The position numbers and the translations under genes are program-made. Shown here piece after piece: positions 1-41,199 of a DNA stretch of 64,000 bases. A model generated the notes under the pieces. It was not told the DNA's origin and searched no databases. It saw nothing but the letters and a program-made list of their open reading frames with translations. The DNA comes from Microcebus murinus (lineage: Eukaryota; Chordata; Mammalia; Primates; Cheirogaleidae): contig NC_134109.1 in NCBI RefSeq assembly GCF_040939455.1, positions 58,866,001-58,930,000 on the forward strand, written 5' to 3'. Position 1 is the stretch's first letter; every line of letters begins with the position of its first letter.

Positions 1-202
1 TTATACTTTACTATTACTCTTAAGGTTTTTATTAATTTTCCATTTGTTTTCTACTCTAATTGATACAAATTCTTTTTATCCAAAATACTGTAATACACCC
101 AAAAAAGTTAAGGATTACCAAATCCACCAAAGATTCACAATAGTCTGGTTTGAAGATCATTATATTAGGATCACAATAATTCACCTACTATAAGAATTAA
201 CA

Positions 203-543
203 GGCCGGGCGCGGTGGCTCACGCCTGTAATCCTAGCACTTTGGGAGGCCGAGGCGGGCGGATTGCTCAAGGTCAGGAGTTCGAAACCAGCCTGAGCGAG
301 ACCCCGTCTCTACCAAAAATAGAAATAAATTAATTGGCCAACTAAAAATATATATACAAAAAAAAATTAGCCGGGCATGGTGGCGCATGCCTGTAGTCCC
401 AGCTACTCGGGAGGCTGAGGCAGTAGGATCGCTGAGCCCCGGAGATTGAGGTTGCTGTGAGCCAGGCTGACGCCACGGCACTCACTCTAGCCTGGGCAAC
501 AAAGTGAGACTCTGTCTCAAAAAAAAAAAAAAAAAAAAAAAAA
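203..543 (+). mobile_element. Alu (young subfamily with 'gagcgagacc' arm)
   Basis: A complete dimeric Alu with A-tail lies between 11-bp target duplications AAGAATTAACA (192-202 and 544-554). It lacks the usual 'caagag' before 'cgagacc' and has 'ctgagccccggagattgagg' in the right arm, shared with the Alu at 36248. Confidence 0.95.
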
Positions 544-817
544 AAGAATTAACAAACAAGATCAGTTAACTGGTTGAATAATTTCAACATCTCCACTTGT
601 GTTAATGCTTGTGTTCATGAACTTAATATGAAGACTGGTGTATAAATATTAACACTGTTGTACACATACAATCAAGTCATATGTCAAGTGAAAAAAAGAT
701 CTGCAGGCAACTGATGATGTATTATGAATGCACCACAGAGGAAGCAGATATTTTATTGACATCAATGTTGTAAACTATAATACTGAGCCACACTGAAATC
801 ATAAAGGTTTTTTTTAC

Positions 818-30969
<30,152 letters not shown>

Positions 30970-31242
30970 CTTCCAGCTGCGCCGTCGCTTCCCACTCCCG
31001 GCGCCCAGCCCGGCCACTGCCGCTTCAATGAAGGGCGCGCGGAACGCCCCGACCCACCCAGCGGCCGAGCTTGCTCACCCCCTTGGCTCCTCCCCGCCCC
31101 CGGCCCCGGCCTCACAACCTAACCCGCAGGCTCTGCGCTGGGAGCTCTGCCATTGGCGGAGGCAGTCCAGAACCTGGGGGCGGAGCTTACCCTGCTCTGC
31201 CGCGGTTGGTTGCCCGTAACGACGGCGCGGCCTTCCGGTGCG

Positions 31243-31258
31243 TGCTGGGAATTGTAGT
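31243..31258 (-). promoter_or_regulatory. ZNF143/SBS motif upstream of BRMS1L
   Basis: The minus strand reads ACTACAATTCCCAGCA, which fits the ZNF143 (Staf) binding consensus common in vertebrate CpG promoters. It lies about 275 nt upstream of the BRMS1L ATG. Motif seen; factor binding inferred. Confidence 0.75.
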
Positions 31259-31330
31259 CCTTAGTGCTTCGACCTGCGGGGGCTGCCGGCTTCCATGCCT
31301 CAGCAGCTTTGATCACATCTTCTTTCTGGA

Positions 31331-31349
31331 CTTCAAGTCCCACAAGGCA
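31331..31349 (+). promoter_or_regulatory. Possible second ZNF143-like site
   Basis: CTTCAAGTCCCACAAGGCA resembles the alternative SBS form (ACTACAAcTCCCACAATGCA-like) and lies about 75 nt from the first site. It has more mismatches, so it is less certain. Confidence 0.45.
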
Positions 31350-31439
31350 CGAAAGCTGACACACTTGATCGCAGTTTATAAACTAAACAGAAACAGATTG
31401 TGCGGATTTGGTCTGTATTTATCATTTTCCCGCCAAGTG

Positions 31440-31825
31440 ATTGTTTGACCTCCCTGGCTATCCAAGATGTTACTACTGTCAGAGATGAAAAAGTCTTTTT
31501 TTCCTGAAAGGGTTTTTGCCTGCTCTTTGAGCCTGGAGAACTGGAAAACCGTCTCTTTTGCCTAAGTACCTTTATTACCACTAATAAACTATTATATTGA
31601 CTTATTAACTGTAAACGATAACTTGCACTATGTTACACAAAAATCTTTAAATTGTTTTTGAAACTTTTATAATCAGTAATATAGAAGAGAAGAAAGTATT
31701 ATCTTGGCAAATAGCGATAGATCAGATCAAACAAAAACAGCTGTGGATAGAACCCCGGCCTCTGTTAAACTTTGTTATATAGTATCAGCAGCTAGCAGAG
31801 TGTGTGCTAAAAAGTAACAATAGCT
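31440..31825. other. Intergenic sequence, nothing recognised
   Basis: AT-rich flank of the BRMS1L island; no repeat or gene evident. Confidence 0.5.
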
Positions 31826-32060
31826 TAGATTGCTGGTCGCTCTATGTGCCAAGCACTGTTATGTGCTTTAAGTATGTTAATTCATTTAATCCTCATAATA
31901 ACCCTATGAGGTAGATAGTGTTATGCCTTTCATTTTACAGATGAGAAAACTGAGACACAGAGCAGTTAGATTACTTGGCCAAGGTCACACAGCTAATAAG
32001 TACCAGATCTAAGATTTGAGCTTGAGTTTTCTGACATGAAAGCCTGCATACAACCGCTGG
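31826..32060 (+). mobile_element. MIR element
   Basis: Well-preserved MIR core: 'caagcactgttatgtgctttaagtatgttaattcatttaatcc', 'attttacagatgagaaaactgagacacagag' and 'ggccaaggtcacacagctaataagta'. A second MIR piece follows at about 32130-32240. Confidence 0.88.
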
Positions 32061-32401
32061 CATAGAATGCTCCTCTAGTGAGTAATTTCTATTTCTGCTG
32101 TTCCAAGAAAAACAGAAAGAAGGTGGAGAGGAGGCATGGGTTCTAGCCCTGGTTCTTGTGGTATCCAGCTGATAAAATTTGGCAAACCACATAAAGTCTG
32201 GTCAATTGTAAAATGAGAATGTTGCATTACGTTATTTTTAAGTTATCTTCCAGTTCTAAAATTCCTGTCATCATTAAGTTTGTGTATAAGGTATATAGAA
32301 TAATAGGAAATTATGCAGTTAGAATTGCATGATGATATTTTGCCTAAGGGAGGAGTTTCTCTTTCCTCTCCCCAAACAAATTTTAGAAAGAATGTGTAGG
32401 A

Positions 32402-32698
32402 GGCCAGGCACAGTGGCTCATGACTAAATCCTAGCACTCTGGAAGGCCAAGGTAAGAGGACTGCTTGAGCTCAGGAGTTTGAGACCAGTCTGGGCAAGAG
32501 TGAGACCCCCTATCTCCATTAAAAATAGAAAAATTAGCTGGGCATGGTGGCTCACACCTATAGTCCCAGCTACTCGGGAGGCTCAGGCAGGAGGATCCCT
32601 TGAGCCAAGGAGTTTGAGGTTGCTGTGAGCTATGATGATGCCACTGCACTCTACCTGGGGCAACAGAGTGAGAATCTGTATCAAAAAAAAAAAAAAAA
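32402..32698 (+). mobile_element. Alu
   Basis: Dimer lacking the TA-rich linker ('taaaaatagaaaaattagctgg'), with A-tail; imperfect flanking duplications AGAATGTGTAG / AGATGTTTAG. Confidence 0.92.
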
Positions 32699-33250
32699 GA
32701 TGTTTAGGGAATGTGACAGGAACTATAAGTGGGAAAATTTAATAAGGCTAGGCAAGAATATTGTCAATGCAAAAAATATAAATTAATATAAAGAAAACCA
32801 TGGAAGCAGAATGAAGCTTCCTCAATCAAGGCAGTTAAAGAGGTAGTAATGATGCCTTACATTTATGTAGTGCTTTATATTTTACATATACAAACATTAG
32901 ATAAGTCTCACTTTTTATCAATCCATTAATTATAGGTCTTTATTGAGAGCCTTCTGGAACTCATGGTCAGTCATCAGCAAAATCTCTTACATCTCCGTCA
33001 TCTTTTCTGAACTGTCCCTTCAACTTTCTTAAAGGAAATATGGCTCTCCCTTAGAACCCTGTTTCCTTTGTATCCTTCCTCCTACTGAGCCTTGTTGTGA
33101 AGTAGGTGTGTGCTTTGTACTTCTTGTTCTTTCCAGATGATCCCCGTTCCCTCCTCCTTGAAACCTCCCAGTTTGTCATCAGAATATACCCCACATTGTC
33201 TCTACTGTGGCTGTCATCTGCATACCCCCAGGTTCACTCCCCCTCATTTT

Positions 33251-33595
<345 letters not shown>

Positions 33596-33879
33596 ACTCC
33601 CCCTCATTTTTAAAAGATTTTAGCTCCTGGCTCAGTGCCATTCTCTCCCATGGTATATCGATCATAATTCTTGATAAGTAGTCTTATACCACTTCATTTA
33701 CCACTCCATCTCCTACAGGGTTCGCTCTGGTACAAAGTAGACATACAATAATTTTGGAATTTTCCTTCTAGTTTTCCTCTCATATCTTCTTTGGGGGATA
33801 CTTTTTCTAATCTGTCGTATTGAATACTTTAATATTACATAGTAATTGAAACAAAAAGAAAGGTTTTCAGAATTTTGTG

Positions 33880-35780
33880 TCTATAACACAAGATAGATAT
33901 ACTGCCTCTAAGCTTTGTCAAATCTTATTAGCATTTTACCACATTAGCTTCAGACCCTTCTCAATTCCAGTTCTCTCCTTCTCTTTCCAGAATAACCATT
34001 ATCCTGAATTCAGTGTTTTTGATTACCATGCATGTATACACATTATTTTTGTATATGTATGTATCCATAAATAATATGAGGTCTGTCTGGAAAGTATGCA
34101 GCTATTTTTAATATAACTAGAACAGTTTGCATGATATCAATGTAACCTGGCAGCCAGCGAGAGTAGACTGGAATATGCATGTGTGAACAATGATGACTTC
34201 ACTGTACTAGTCAGTGGGGCGCTAGTCACCAGTGAGTGAGCATGTGTACTGTGTGACCATTGCATTCAAAATGACTGAGCATGTAGAGCAACAAATCTAC
34301 ATCAAAATTTGCATTAAGCTTGAACATTCCTCAGTGAAAGCTATTCAGATGATTCAGAAGGCTTTCAGGGACAATGCAATGGGTGCAGCACAAATAAAGT
34401 ATGGCATAAATGCTTCAAAGATGGTGGATAATCTGTTGAAAGTGATCCACATTTTGGAAGGCCTGCAACAAGCAGAACACCTGAGAATGTTGAACGTGTA
34501 CGGGCTGCAATCAACAAAGATCAGTGACTGACAGAGAACTAGAAGCTGATCTGGGGATTCCAAAATTGAGTGGGTCCAAGACTTTAATGCAGGATCGTGG
34601 CATGAAATGTGTTGTGGCAAAATACATTCCGCAGCTTCTACTACCAGAGCAGAAGGAACATTGTGCTGCATTTGCTAGTAACTTGCTTCAAACAGCTACC
34701 AATGAACTAGATTTCCTGAAGAACGTCATAACCAGAGATGAATCGTGGGTCTCCAGCTATGATCCGGAAACAAAGGCCCAGTCATCCCAATGGCAGTTGC
34801 CTGGTTCTCCACATCCGAAGAAGGCGCTGCAAAGTCACAGCAAGATCAAGACCATCATGTTAACTATGTTTTTTGATTGAGAAGGTGTTGTCCATCATGA
34901 GACACTCCTCCAGGTCAAACAATCAATAAGGAGTACTACCTCACTATTCTTCGTTGGTTGAGAGATGCACTGTAACGAAAACAGCCACAGCTATGGGCAG
35001 CTGGTGTTTGGCAGCTTTATCACAACACACCCACCCATGCATCACGTCTTGTGCAGAGCTTTTTGTCAAAACATCAAATCACCCAGGTGACGCAGCCCCT
35101 TACAGCCCAGATTTGGCACCCTGCAATTTCTGTCTTTTCCCCAAACTAAAATCACCTGTGAAAGGGAAGAGATTTTTTTTTTTTTCAGACCATTGATGAG
35201 ATCCAGGAAAATATGACAAGGCAGCTGATGACGATTCCAACAAAGGATTTTGCAGAGTGTTTTGAACAGTGGAAGAGACACTGGTAGAACTGAGTGCTAT
35301 CAAGGTGCCTACTTTAAAAGGGACTGAGGCATCATTGTCCTATGTACAATGTTTTTTGTACCTTGTATCTTCTTCAATAAATATCTCCTATTTTCATATT
35401 ACAAGTCTGGATACTTTCCAGACAGACCTTGCATATAGTATTGTTTAGCATGTGTAAAGTGCTCATTTTAAAGTGGTCTCATACACTACATATCATATTA
35501 CAACCTAACTTTTTCCTCTGTGATGTTTTTGAGATTTATTCATTGTGATACAAGTAGCTCTAATCCAGTTATTTTTTACCTGCTCTAACACATTCAATTT
35601 AGTAAATATGTTTCATTGAATGAATATTACAAATTATTCATTCACCTGTTAAGGGACATGTAGGTTGCTTCCAGGTTTTTAACTATTAAAAATAGTTGTC
35701 TGAGTGAACACCATTGTATGTATCTTTTCTTCAAGCATATGCGGGAGAATTTCTCTACGTCTGTGGTCTCCAAAGTGGGG
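33880..35780 (-). mobile_element. Old L1 3' region, split by a mariner
   Basis: Reverse-strand L1M text on both sides of the mariner: 'gcttcagacccttctcaattcc...' before and 'cctctgtgatgtttttgagatttattcattgtgatacaagtagc...cacctgttaagggacatgtaggttgcttccagg' after. Confidence 0.65.
34077..35433 (+). mobile_element. Near full-length mariner (Tc1/mariner) with both inverted repeats; transposase broken
   Basis: About 1.36 kb between TA dinucleotides (34075-34076, 35434-35435 region). The terminal repeats AGGTCTGTCTGGAAAGTAT are identical for 19 bases at both ends. The decayed transposase, plus strand from about 34272, shows the N-terminal helix-turn-helix (EQQIYIKICIKLEHS), the first acidic motif ITRDESWV (about 34725), MLTMFFD (about 34859, followed by an in-frame stop) and PYSPDLAPCNF...LFPKLKSPVKG (about 35095-35165). 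Frame shifts, stops and a T-run at 35172 break it. Its length matches a complete mariner, so little is deleted. Confidence 0.93.
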
Positions 35781-36247
35781 TGTGTGTTTCCAGGAACTGT
35801 ATCCTGGGGTGCAGGAATGAAATAATAAAACTACTATTTGTAAACTTTTTAACGTTATCTTTGGAATAAAGTAGATATAGGAAAGCAGCTAGAATTCCAT
35901 TTTTACTCTGATTTACCCTCACTATATTCCTCATGTTTACTTAACAGATGCAAAATGAAGCAAACTAAATTCCAAGCTTCACCACATGGTGGGGCTGAGT
36001 CATCAGCTACACAATCCACAAACCTTGTCACTACAGATTGACATAGGCCAGATGCTGGTTAGCTGGAAAAATAAAGGCAAGAGATCAGAGGCTGACTAAT
36101 AGCTTGTACTAAAATCAGTGTAAACTTTTTCATCATTCAAACTAAAGGGGATTTAGGGACCTCCACTGATGGCTAGATGAGACCAATTTATAATTATACC
36201 AATGATATAAGACTATGATTTCAATTGCTTAAGAATGAAAGGTGCTA

Positions 36248-36716
36248 GGCCGGGCGCGGTGGCTCACGCCTGTAATCCTAGCACTTTGGGAGGCCAAGGA
36301 GGGCGGATTGCTCAAGGTCAGGAGTTCGAAACCAGCCTGAGCGAGACCCCGTCTCTACCAAAAATAGAAATAAATTAATTGACCAACTAAAAATATATAT
36401 ACAGGCCGGGCGCTGTGGCTCACGCCTGTAATCCTAGCTCTTGGGAGGCCGAGGCGGGCGGATTGCTCAAGGTCAGGAGTCAAAACCAGCCTGAGCAAGA
36501 GCGAGACCCCGTCTCTACTATAAATAGAAAGAAATCAATTGGCCAACTGATATATATATAAAAAATTAGCCGGGCATGGTGGCACATGCCTGTAGTCCCA
36601 GCTACCAGGGAGGCTGAGGCAGAAGGATCGCTCGAGCCCAGGAGTTTGAGGTTGCTGTGAGCTAGGCTGACGCCATGGCACTCACTCTAGCCTGGGCAAC
36701 AAAGCGAGACTGTCTC

Positions 36717-36747
<31 letters not shown>

Positions 36748-36925
36748 CAAAAAATTAGCTGGGCATGGTGGCGCATGCCTGTAGTCCCAGCTACTCGGGA
36801 GGCTGAGGCAGTAGGATCGCTGAGCCCCGGAGATTGAGGTTGCTGTGAGCCAGGCTGACGCCAGGGCACTCACTCTAGCCTGGGCAACAAAGTGAGACTC
36901 TGTCTCAAAAAAAAAAAAAAAGAAA
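36248..36925 (+). mobile_element. Alu (young 'gagcgagacc' subfamily) hosting a nested Alu
   Basis: The outer element is flanked by perfect 16-bp duplications AGAATGAAAGGTGCTA (36232-36247, 36926-36941). Its diagnostic bases match the Alu at 203. It is split at the A/T-rich linker by the inner Alu. Confidence 0.96.
36404..36733 (+). mobile_element. Nested Alu (lemur type)
   Basis: Complete Alu inserted in the same orientation in the outer copy's 'aaaaatatatatac' linker, which is partly repeated after the inner A-tail. It is therefore younger than its host. Confidence 0.96.
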
Positions 36926-37221
36926 AGAATGAAAGGTGCTAAAGGTGCTTGAAATAGCCTGTTCACTAGTACAATACCCATCTTACATTATTTCTCTATT
37001 TGTAGAAATTAGTTCGACTATAAATTTTATAACATTTCTGTAGGCAGTTATTGTTATTATTTCATTATCTCATGGTTCAAATTATCATGTGCTTTTCTGG
37101 AATCAATGTCTCATTGTTTTAAGTAGAAAAATTTTTCTTTTCTCTGATTTTTCTCAAGGGTAAATATTTTATATGTCATTTTTTTAAAAATCTGTATTGT
37201 TCTTCAAAGAATTTTTCTGTG

Positions 37222-37514
37222 AGGCAGGGCACAGTGGCTCACACCTGTAATCCTAGCATTCTGGGAGGCTAAAGTGGGAGGATTGCTTGAGGTCAGGAGT
37301 TTGAAACCAGCCTGAGCAAGTGCAAGACCCCATCTCTACTAAAATTAGAAAAAAATTAGCTGGACATGGTGGCATGTGTCTGTAGTCTCAGCTATTCGGG
37401 AGGCTGAGGCAGGAGGATGGCTTGAGCCCAGGAGTTGGAGGTTGGTGTGAGCAGTGATGATGCCATAACACTCTAGCCCAGGCAACAGAGTGAGAGTATG
37501 TTTCAAAAAAAAAA
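37222..37514 (+). mobile_element. Alu
   Basis: Dimer without TA linker; duplications AAAGAATTTTTCTGTG / AAAGAATTTTTCCGTG. Confidence 0.94.
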
Positions 37515-37886
37515 AAGAATTTTTCCGTGTAGTTAGTAGAGTGGATAACTTTTGTTTTGGCCTCTCCTATATTCATCCCCTGTTTGAGGTAGTACTTCCC
37601 TGACTTTCCTTTCAAGAACTGCCTCAGTTCAGCCCATGTGGTTCAGAAGACCAGTCATAATATTATATCCTCCAGATTCAGGGACAGCCATATGAACCAA
37701 CCTGGGCCATGACGGGCATTGCCAGAACTTTTATTGGAACTATCAGGAAGGACTTCTCTTTTTGAAATTAAAAATCCTATTAAGCCTGTGAGACTAGGTT
37801 TGCTAGGGCCATTTCTCCTTCCCCAGGTAATGGGGACCAGGTGACAAAGGGAAGCAATACAGAGGAAAGGCAAAGCTGAAATACTA

Positions 37887-38205
37887 GGCTGGGCATGGTG
37901 GCTCACATCTGTAATCCTAGCACTCTGGGAGGCTGAGGCGGGAGGATTGCTCAAGGTCAGAAGTTCAAAAACAGCCTGAGCAAGAGCGAGACCCCTGTCT
38001 CTACTAAAAATAGAAAGAAATTAATTGGCAAACTAATAATATATAGAAAAAATGAGCCAGGCATTGTGGCGCATGCCTGTAGTCCCAGCTACGTAGAAGG
38101 CTGAGGCAGCAGGATTGCCTGAGCCCAGGAGGTTGCTGTGAGCTAGGCTGACGCCACAGCACTCTAGCCCAGGGAACAGAGTGAGACTCTGTCTAAAAAA
38201 AAAAA
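37887..38205 (+). mobile_element. Alu (lemur type)
   Basis: Linker 'ttggcaaactaataatatatag'; duplication AAAGCTGAAATA at both ends; short right-arm deletion. Confidence 0.93.
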
Positions 38206-38923
38206 AAAAGCTGAAATAGTGAGAGAAAAATTCCTGATGGCATTAAACACCGGGATCCATATGTTTTCGATGTTAATCTCTAGACTTTCAGTTACATGAA
38301 CCAATAAATTCATTTTTATTGAAGCTGTTTTGACTTGTTGTTTGTTACTTTCATCTGAAAGAATCATGACTTATATAGGTAGGTAGATATTTCTTTAAAT
38401 TGTGCATGTTTTTGAATGGAAGCAATGAATAAAATATCTTAAAATATCCCATCACAATTTCTTATATATTCATGTTAAAAAGTCCCCTCTCGTATTCATT
38501 TATATATTAACTACTTATTGAATATATAGTATACATCAATAATACATCAAAAGACAAAATTACAACAAATTTAGTTTAAAGATCTCAATTGGCTTTAACT
38601 GAAATCTGGAATTAGGCAACACTTTATTTCATAAAATAGAATAAGTGTTCCAATGAGCTGACACAGAAGAGGTTGGCTTTATAGAAAGGGAAGGGTTGAA
38701 GAAAGCACAAGCAAAGAATAAAGAGTGTATTAATAATTACCTTTAGGAAAAACAACATAAAAATTAACTGATTATTTAACTAACATCAGGTTAATTCAGG
38801 CTACTTTTTCTGTATAAGCATTAGAGCAGAGGGAACTTCATTATCATGTCAATTGAAGATTTAAATTGGCCTGTTTGGGAAATAGGCTGTTATGAGGGGA
38901 CTTCAAAAGTTTGTGGAAAAATG

Positions 38924-39000
38924 GGCTGGGTGCGGTGGCTCACGCCTGCACTCTAGCCCAGGCAACAGAGTGAGACTCTGTCTCAAAAAAAAAAAAAAAA
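38924..39000 (+). mobile_element. Mini-Alu (61 bp plus A-tail)
   Basis: Only the first ~25 bases of an Alu ('ggctgggtgcggtggctcacgcctg') are joined to the last ~36 ('cactctagcc...gtctc') and an A16 tail. Perfect 15-bp target duplications GTTTGTGGAAAAATG lie at 38909-38923 and 39001-39015. Confidence 0.93.
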
Positions 39001-39041
39001 GTTTGTGGAAAAATGGAATTAAAAGGGAAAAAAGTATAAAC

Positions 39042-39204
39042 TTTTTTTTTTTTTGAGATAGATTCTCACTCTGTCATTGCCCCAGGTAGAGTGCAGTGGC
39101 ATCATCGTAGCTCATCACAACCTCAAACTCCCAGGCTCAAGTGAACCTCCTGCCTCAGCCTCCCAGAGTGCTAGGATTATAGGCATGAGCCACCGCACCC
39201 AGGC
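39042..39204 (-). mobile_element. Short Alu-related element, reverse
   Basis: About 160 bp with one A-tail and one head; duplications AAGTATAAACTT / AAATATAAACTT. It is either a free monomer or an internally deleted Alu. Confidence 0.85.
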
Positions 39205-39785
39205 AAAATATAAACTTTATTTCTCAACATAAGCTTCATCAAGTTTAAGACATTTTTGTAAGAAATGAAACCAGCCATTTTGTCTATCTTGAAAGAACTA
39301 AGGGTCCTGGGAATTTAATCATGTCAATGTAGTCTCTTTTACATTATTAACTGAAGAAAATGGATGCCCTTTGAAGATTTTTTAAGATTAGGAAACAAAA
39401 AGAAGTCAGAAGACAAATTAGAACTGTAAGGTGGATGCCTAATGATATCCCATTGAAACTCTCACAAAACTGCTCATTTGATGAGAGGAATGAGCAGGAG
39501 CATTTTTGTGGTGAAGAACTCTCTAGTGAAGCTTTCTCAAAACACTCTTGATAAGCAGATGTTATCTTTCTTTGGCCCTCCAGAACATCAGCACACAAAA
39601 TGCCTTGAGCATCCAAAAATCTATTGCCATGATCTTTGCTCTTGACCAGTTCACTTTTGCTTTGACTGGACCATTTCTACCTCTTGGTAGCCATTGTTTT
39701 GATTGTGCTTTGCCTTCAGGATTGTACTGGTGAAGCCATGTTTCATTTTCTGTTATAATTCTTCTAAGAAATGCTCCAGGAACTT

Positions 39786-40062
39786 GGCTGGGCTCAGTGC
39801 CTCATGCCTGTAATCTTAGAACTTTGGGAGACCAAGGAGGAAGGATCACTTGAGGCCAGGAATTCAAGACCATCCTGAACCAGAACAAGACCCCGTCTCT
39901 ACTAAAAAATAGAAAAATTTGCCAGGCATGGTGGTGCATGCCTGTAGTCCTGGCTACTCAGAAGGCTGAAGCAGGAGGATCAGTTGAGCCCAGTAGTTTG
40001 AGGTTGCTGTGAGCTATGAGGATGCCACTGCACTCTAGCCTTGGCAACACAGTGACACCCTA
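39786..40062 (+). mobile_element. Alu
   Basis: Dimer in the mariner; the tail has become a GA-rich microsatellite. Confidence 0.92.
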
Positions 40063-40145
40063 TCTGAAAAGAAAAGGAAAGGAAAGAAAAGAAAAGAAGA
40101 GAGGAGAGGAGAGACGAGACGAGACGAGACAAAAGAACAGAACAG
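40063..40145. repeat. GAAAA/GAGAC microsatellite from Alu tail
   Basis: Succession of (GAAAA)n, (GAGGA)n, (GAGAC)n and (AGAAC)n pentamer-type units. Confidence 0.9.
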
Positions 40146-40447
40146 AATGCTTTGGGATCTTGATCCCATGTATTTAAAATTTTTATTGAAAATTCTGCTC
40201 TTGTCTGTAGATAATCTGGGTGCAACAGTTTGGGCACCCATTGAGTGAGAAGTTTGCCCAACTTAAATTTTTTAGTCAGAACTATGTAAGCTGAACCAAT
40301 GGAGATGTCTATGGTGTTGGCTGTGGTTTCTGCTACTAATTATCAGTCCAGTCCTCTTCAATTAAGACTCAAACAAGATTAATTTTTTCATCTCAAATTG
40401 ATGTAGATGGTCTGCCTCTGAGGGCTTCACTTTCAAAATCATCCTTT

Positions 40448-40672
40448 GTGTGTGTGTGTGTGTGACAGGGTCTCACTCTGTCACCCAGACTGTAGTACAG
40501 TGGCATGATCATAACTTGCTTCAACTTTGAACTCCTAGACTTAGGGGATCTTCCTGCCTCAGTCTCCACAGTAGAGAGGCCTACATGTGCACCCCACCAC
40601 ACTTGGCTGAATTTATTTATTTATATTTTGGTAGAGGCAGGGCCTCAATATGTTGCCCAGGCTGGTCTCGAA
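40448..40672 (-). mobile_element. Old Alu, reverse, truncated
   Basis: It starts after a (TG)8 stretch and breaks off at 'ggctggtctcgaa', so the start of the Alu is missing. Confidence 0.85.
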
Positions 40673-41199
40673 ATACAAGCATCAAGTATTGTCCCTTACT
40701 AAAATGAGTTATCCAGTTGTAAACTGATCATTTCTTTGGAGAGATTGTCCCCATAAACTTTACTTAAAGCATGAATGATTTCACCATTCTTCCACCCAAG
40801 CTTCACCATAAATTTGATGTTTGTTCTTGCTTCAATTTTAGCAGAATTCATATTGCTTTGAGAGGGGCTCTTTTCAAACTGATATTTTTCCTTCTTAGTA
40901 CCTCAAACTAGATCCTGTTCAGATATAACCAGTTAGTTTGAATTAATTTTGGTACAAAAGACTTCGAAAACCCATGCAGGTTTTTTTCTTTGATAATACA
41001 TATTTATTATCAACTTTCTGAAGACTCCTCATATCTCTCTCTTCTGATTTCTCGGAAGGTCAGATAACAACTTAGTTTAGTTTAGTGATGTGGAATTTTA
41101 GCATGGGTGACTCCATTTTGATTTTTAGTTTGGTCTATTGGGGCCTAGTATAAAAGCTTAGTCCAAAATAATGGCCTCTTATAATTTTTATTTAATATC

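Larger units (their letters stand above)
38894..41029 (-). mobile_element. Old mariner-type transposon, interrupted by four Alu insertions
   Basis: The ends GAGGGGACTTCAAAAGTTTG (left) and complement GAGGAGTCTTCAGAAAGTTG (right) are related inverted repeats next to TA. The minus strand holds decayed transposase pieces: GRPSTSI (about 40400), WANFSLNGCPNCC (about 40220), AKIMAIDFW and HHKNAPAHSS in broken frames (39480-39650), and LDELKHEIPRT-like text is not clean. Alu copies lie at 38924, 39042, 39786 and 40449. The family name is unsure. Confidence 0.75.

Noticed and set aside
233..481. Alu-derived ORFs ending SGWFRTPDL or similar
   Set aside because: The same peptide recurs wherever an Alu lies (e.g. 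17036, 47622, 53663). It is the reverse frame of the repeat.
1..817. Terminal BRMS1L exon
   Set aside because: No minus-strand text resembles the expected C-terminus and a full Alu occupies 203-543.
30970..31017. N-terminal extension of BRMS1L by 16 codons
   Set aside because: The frame is open, but the codon at 31017-31015 is GTG, not ATG, and the known family start MPVHS has a good context at 30969.
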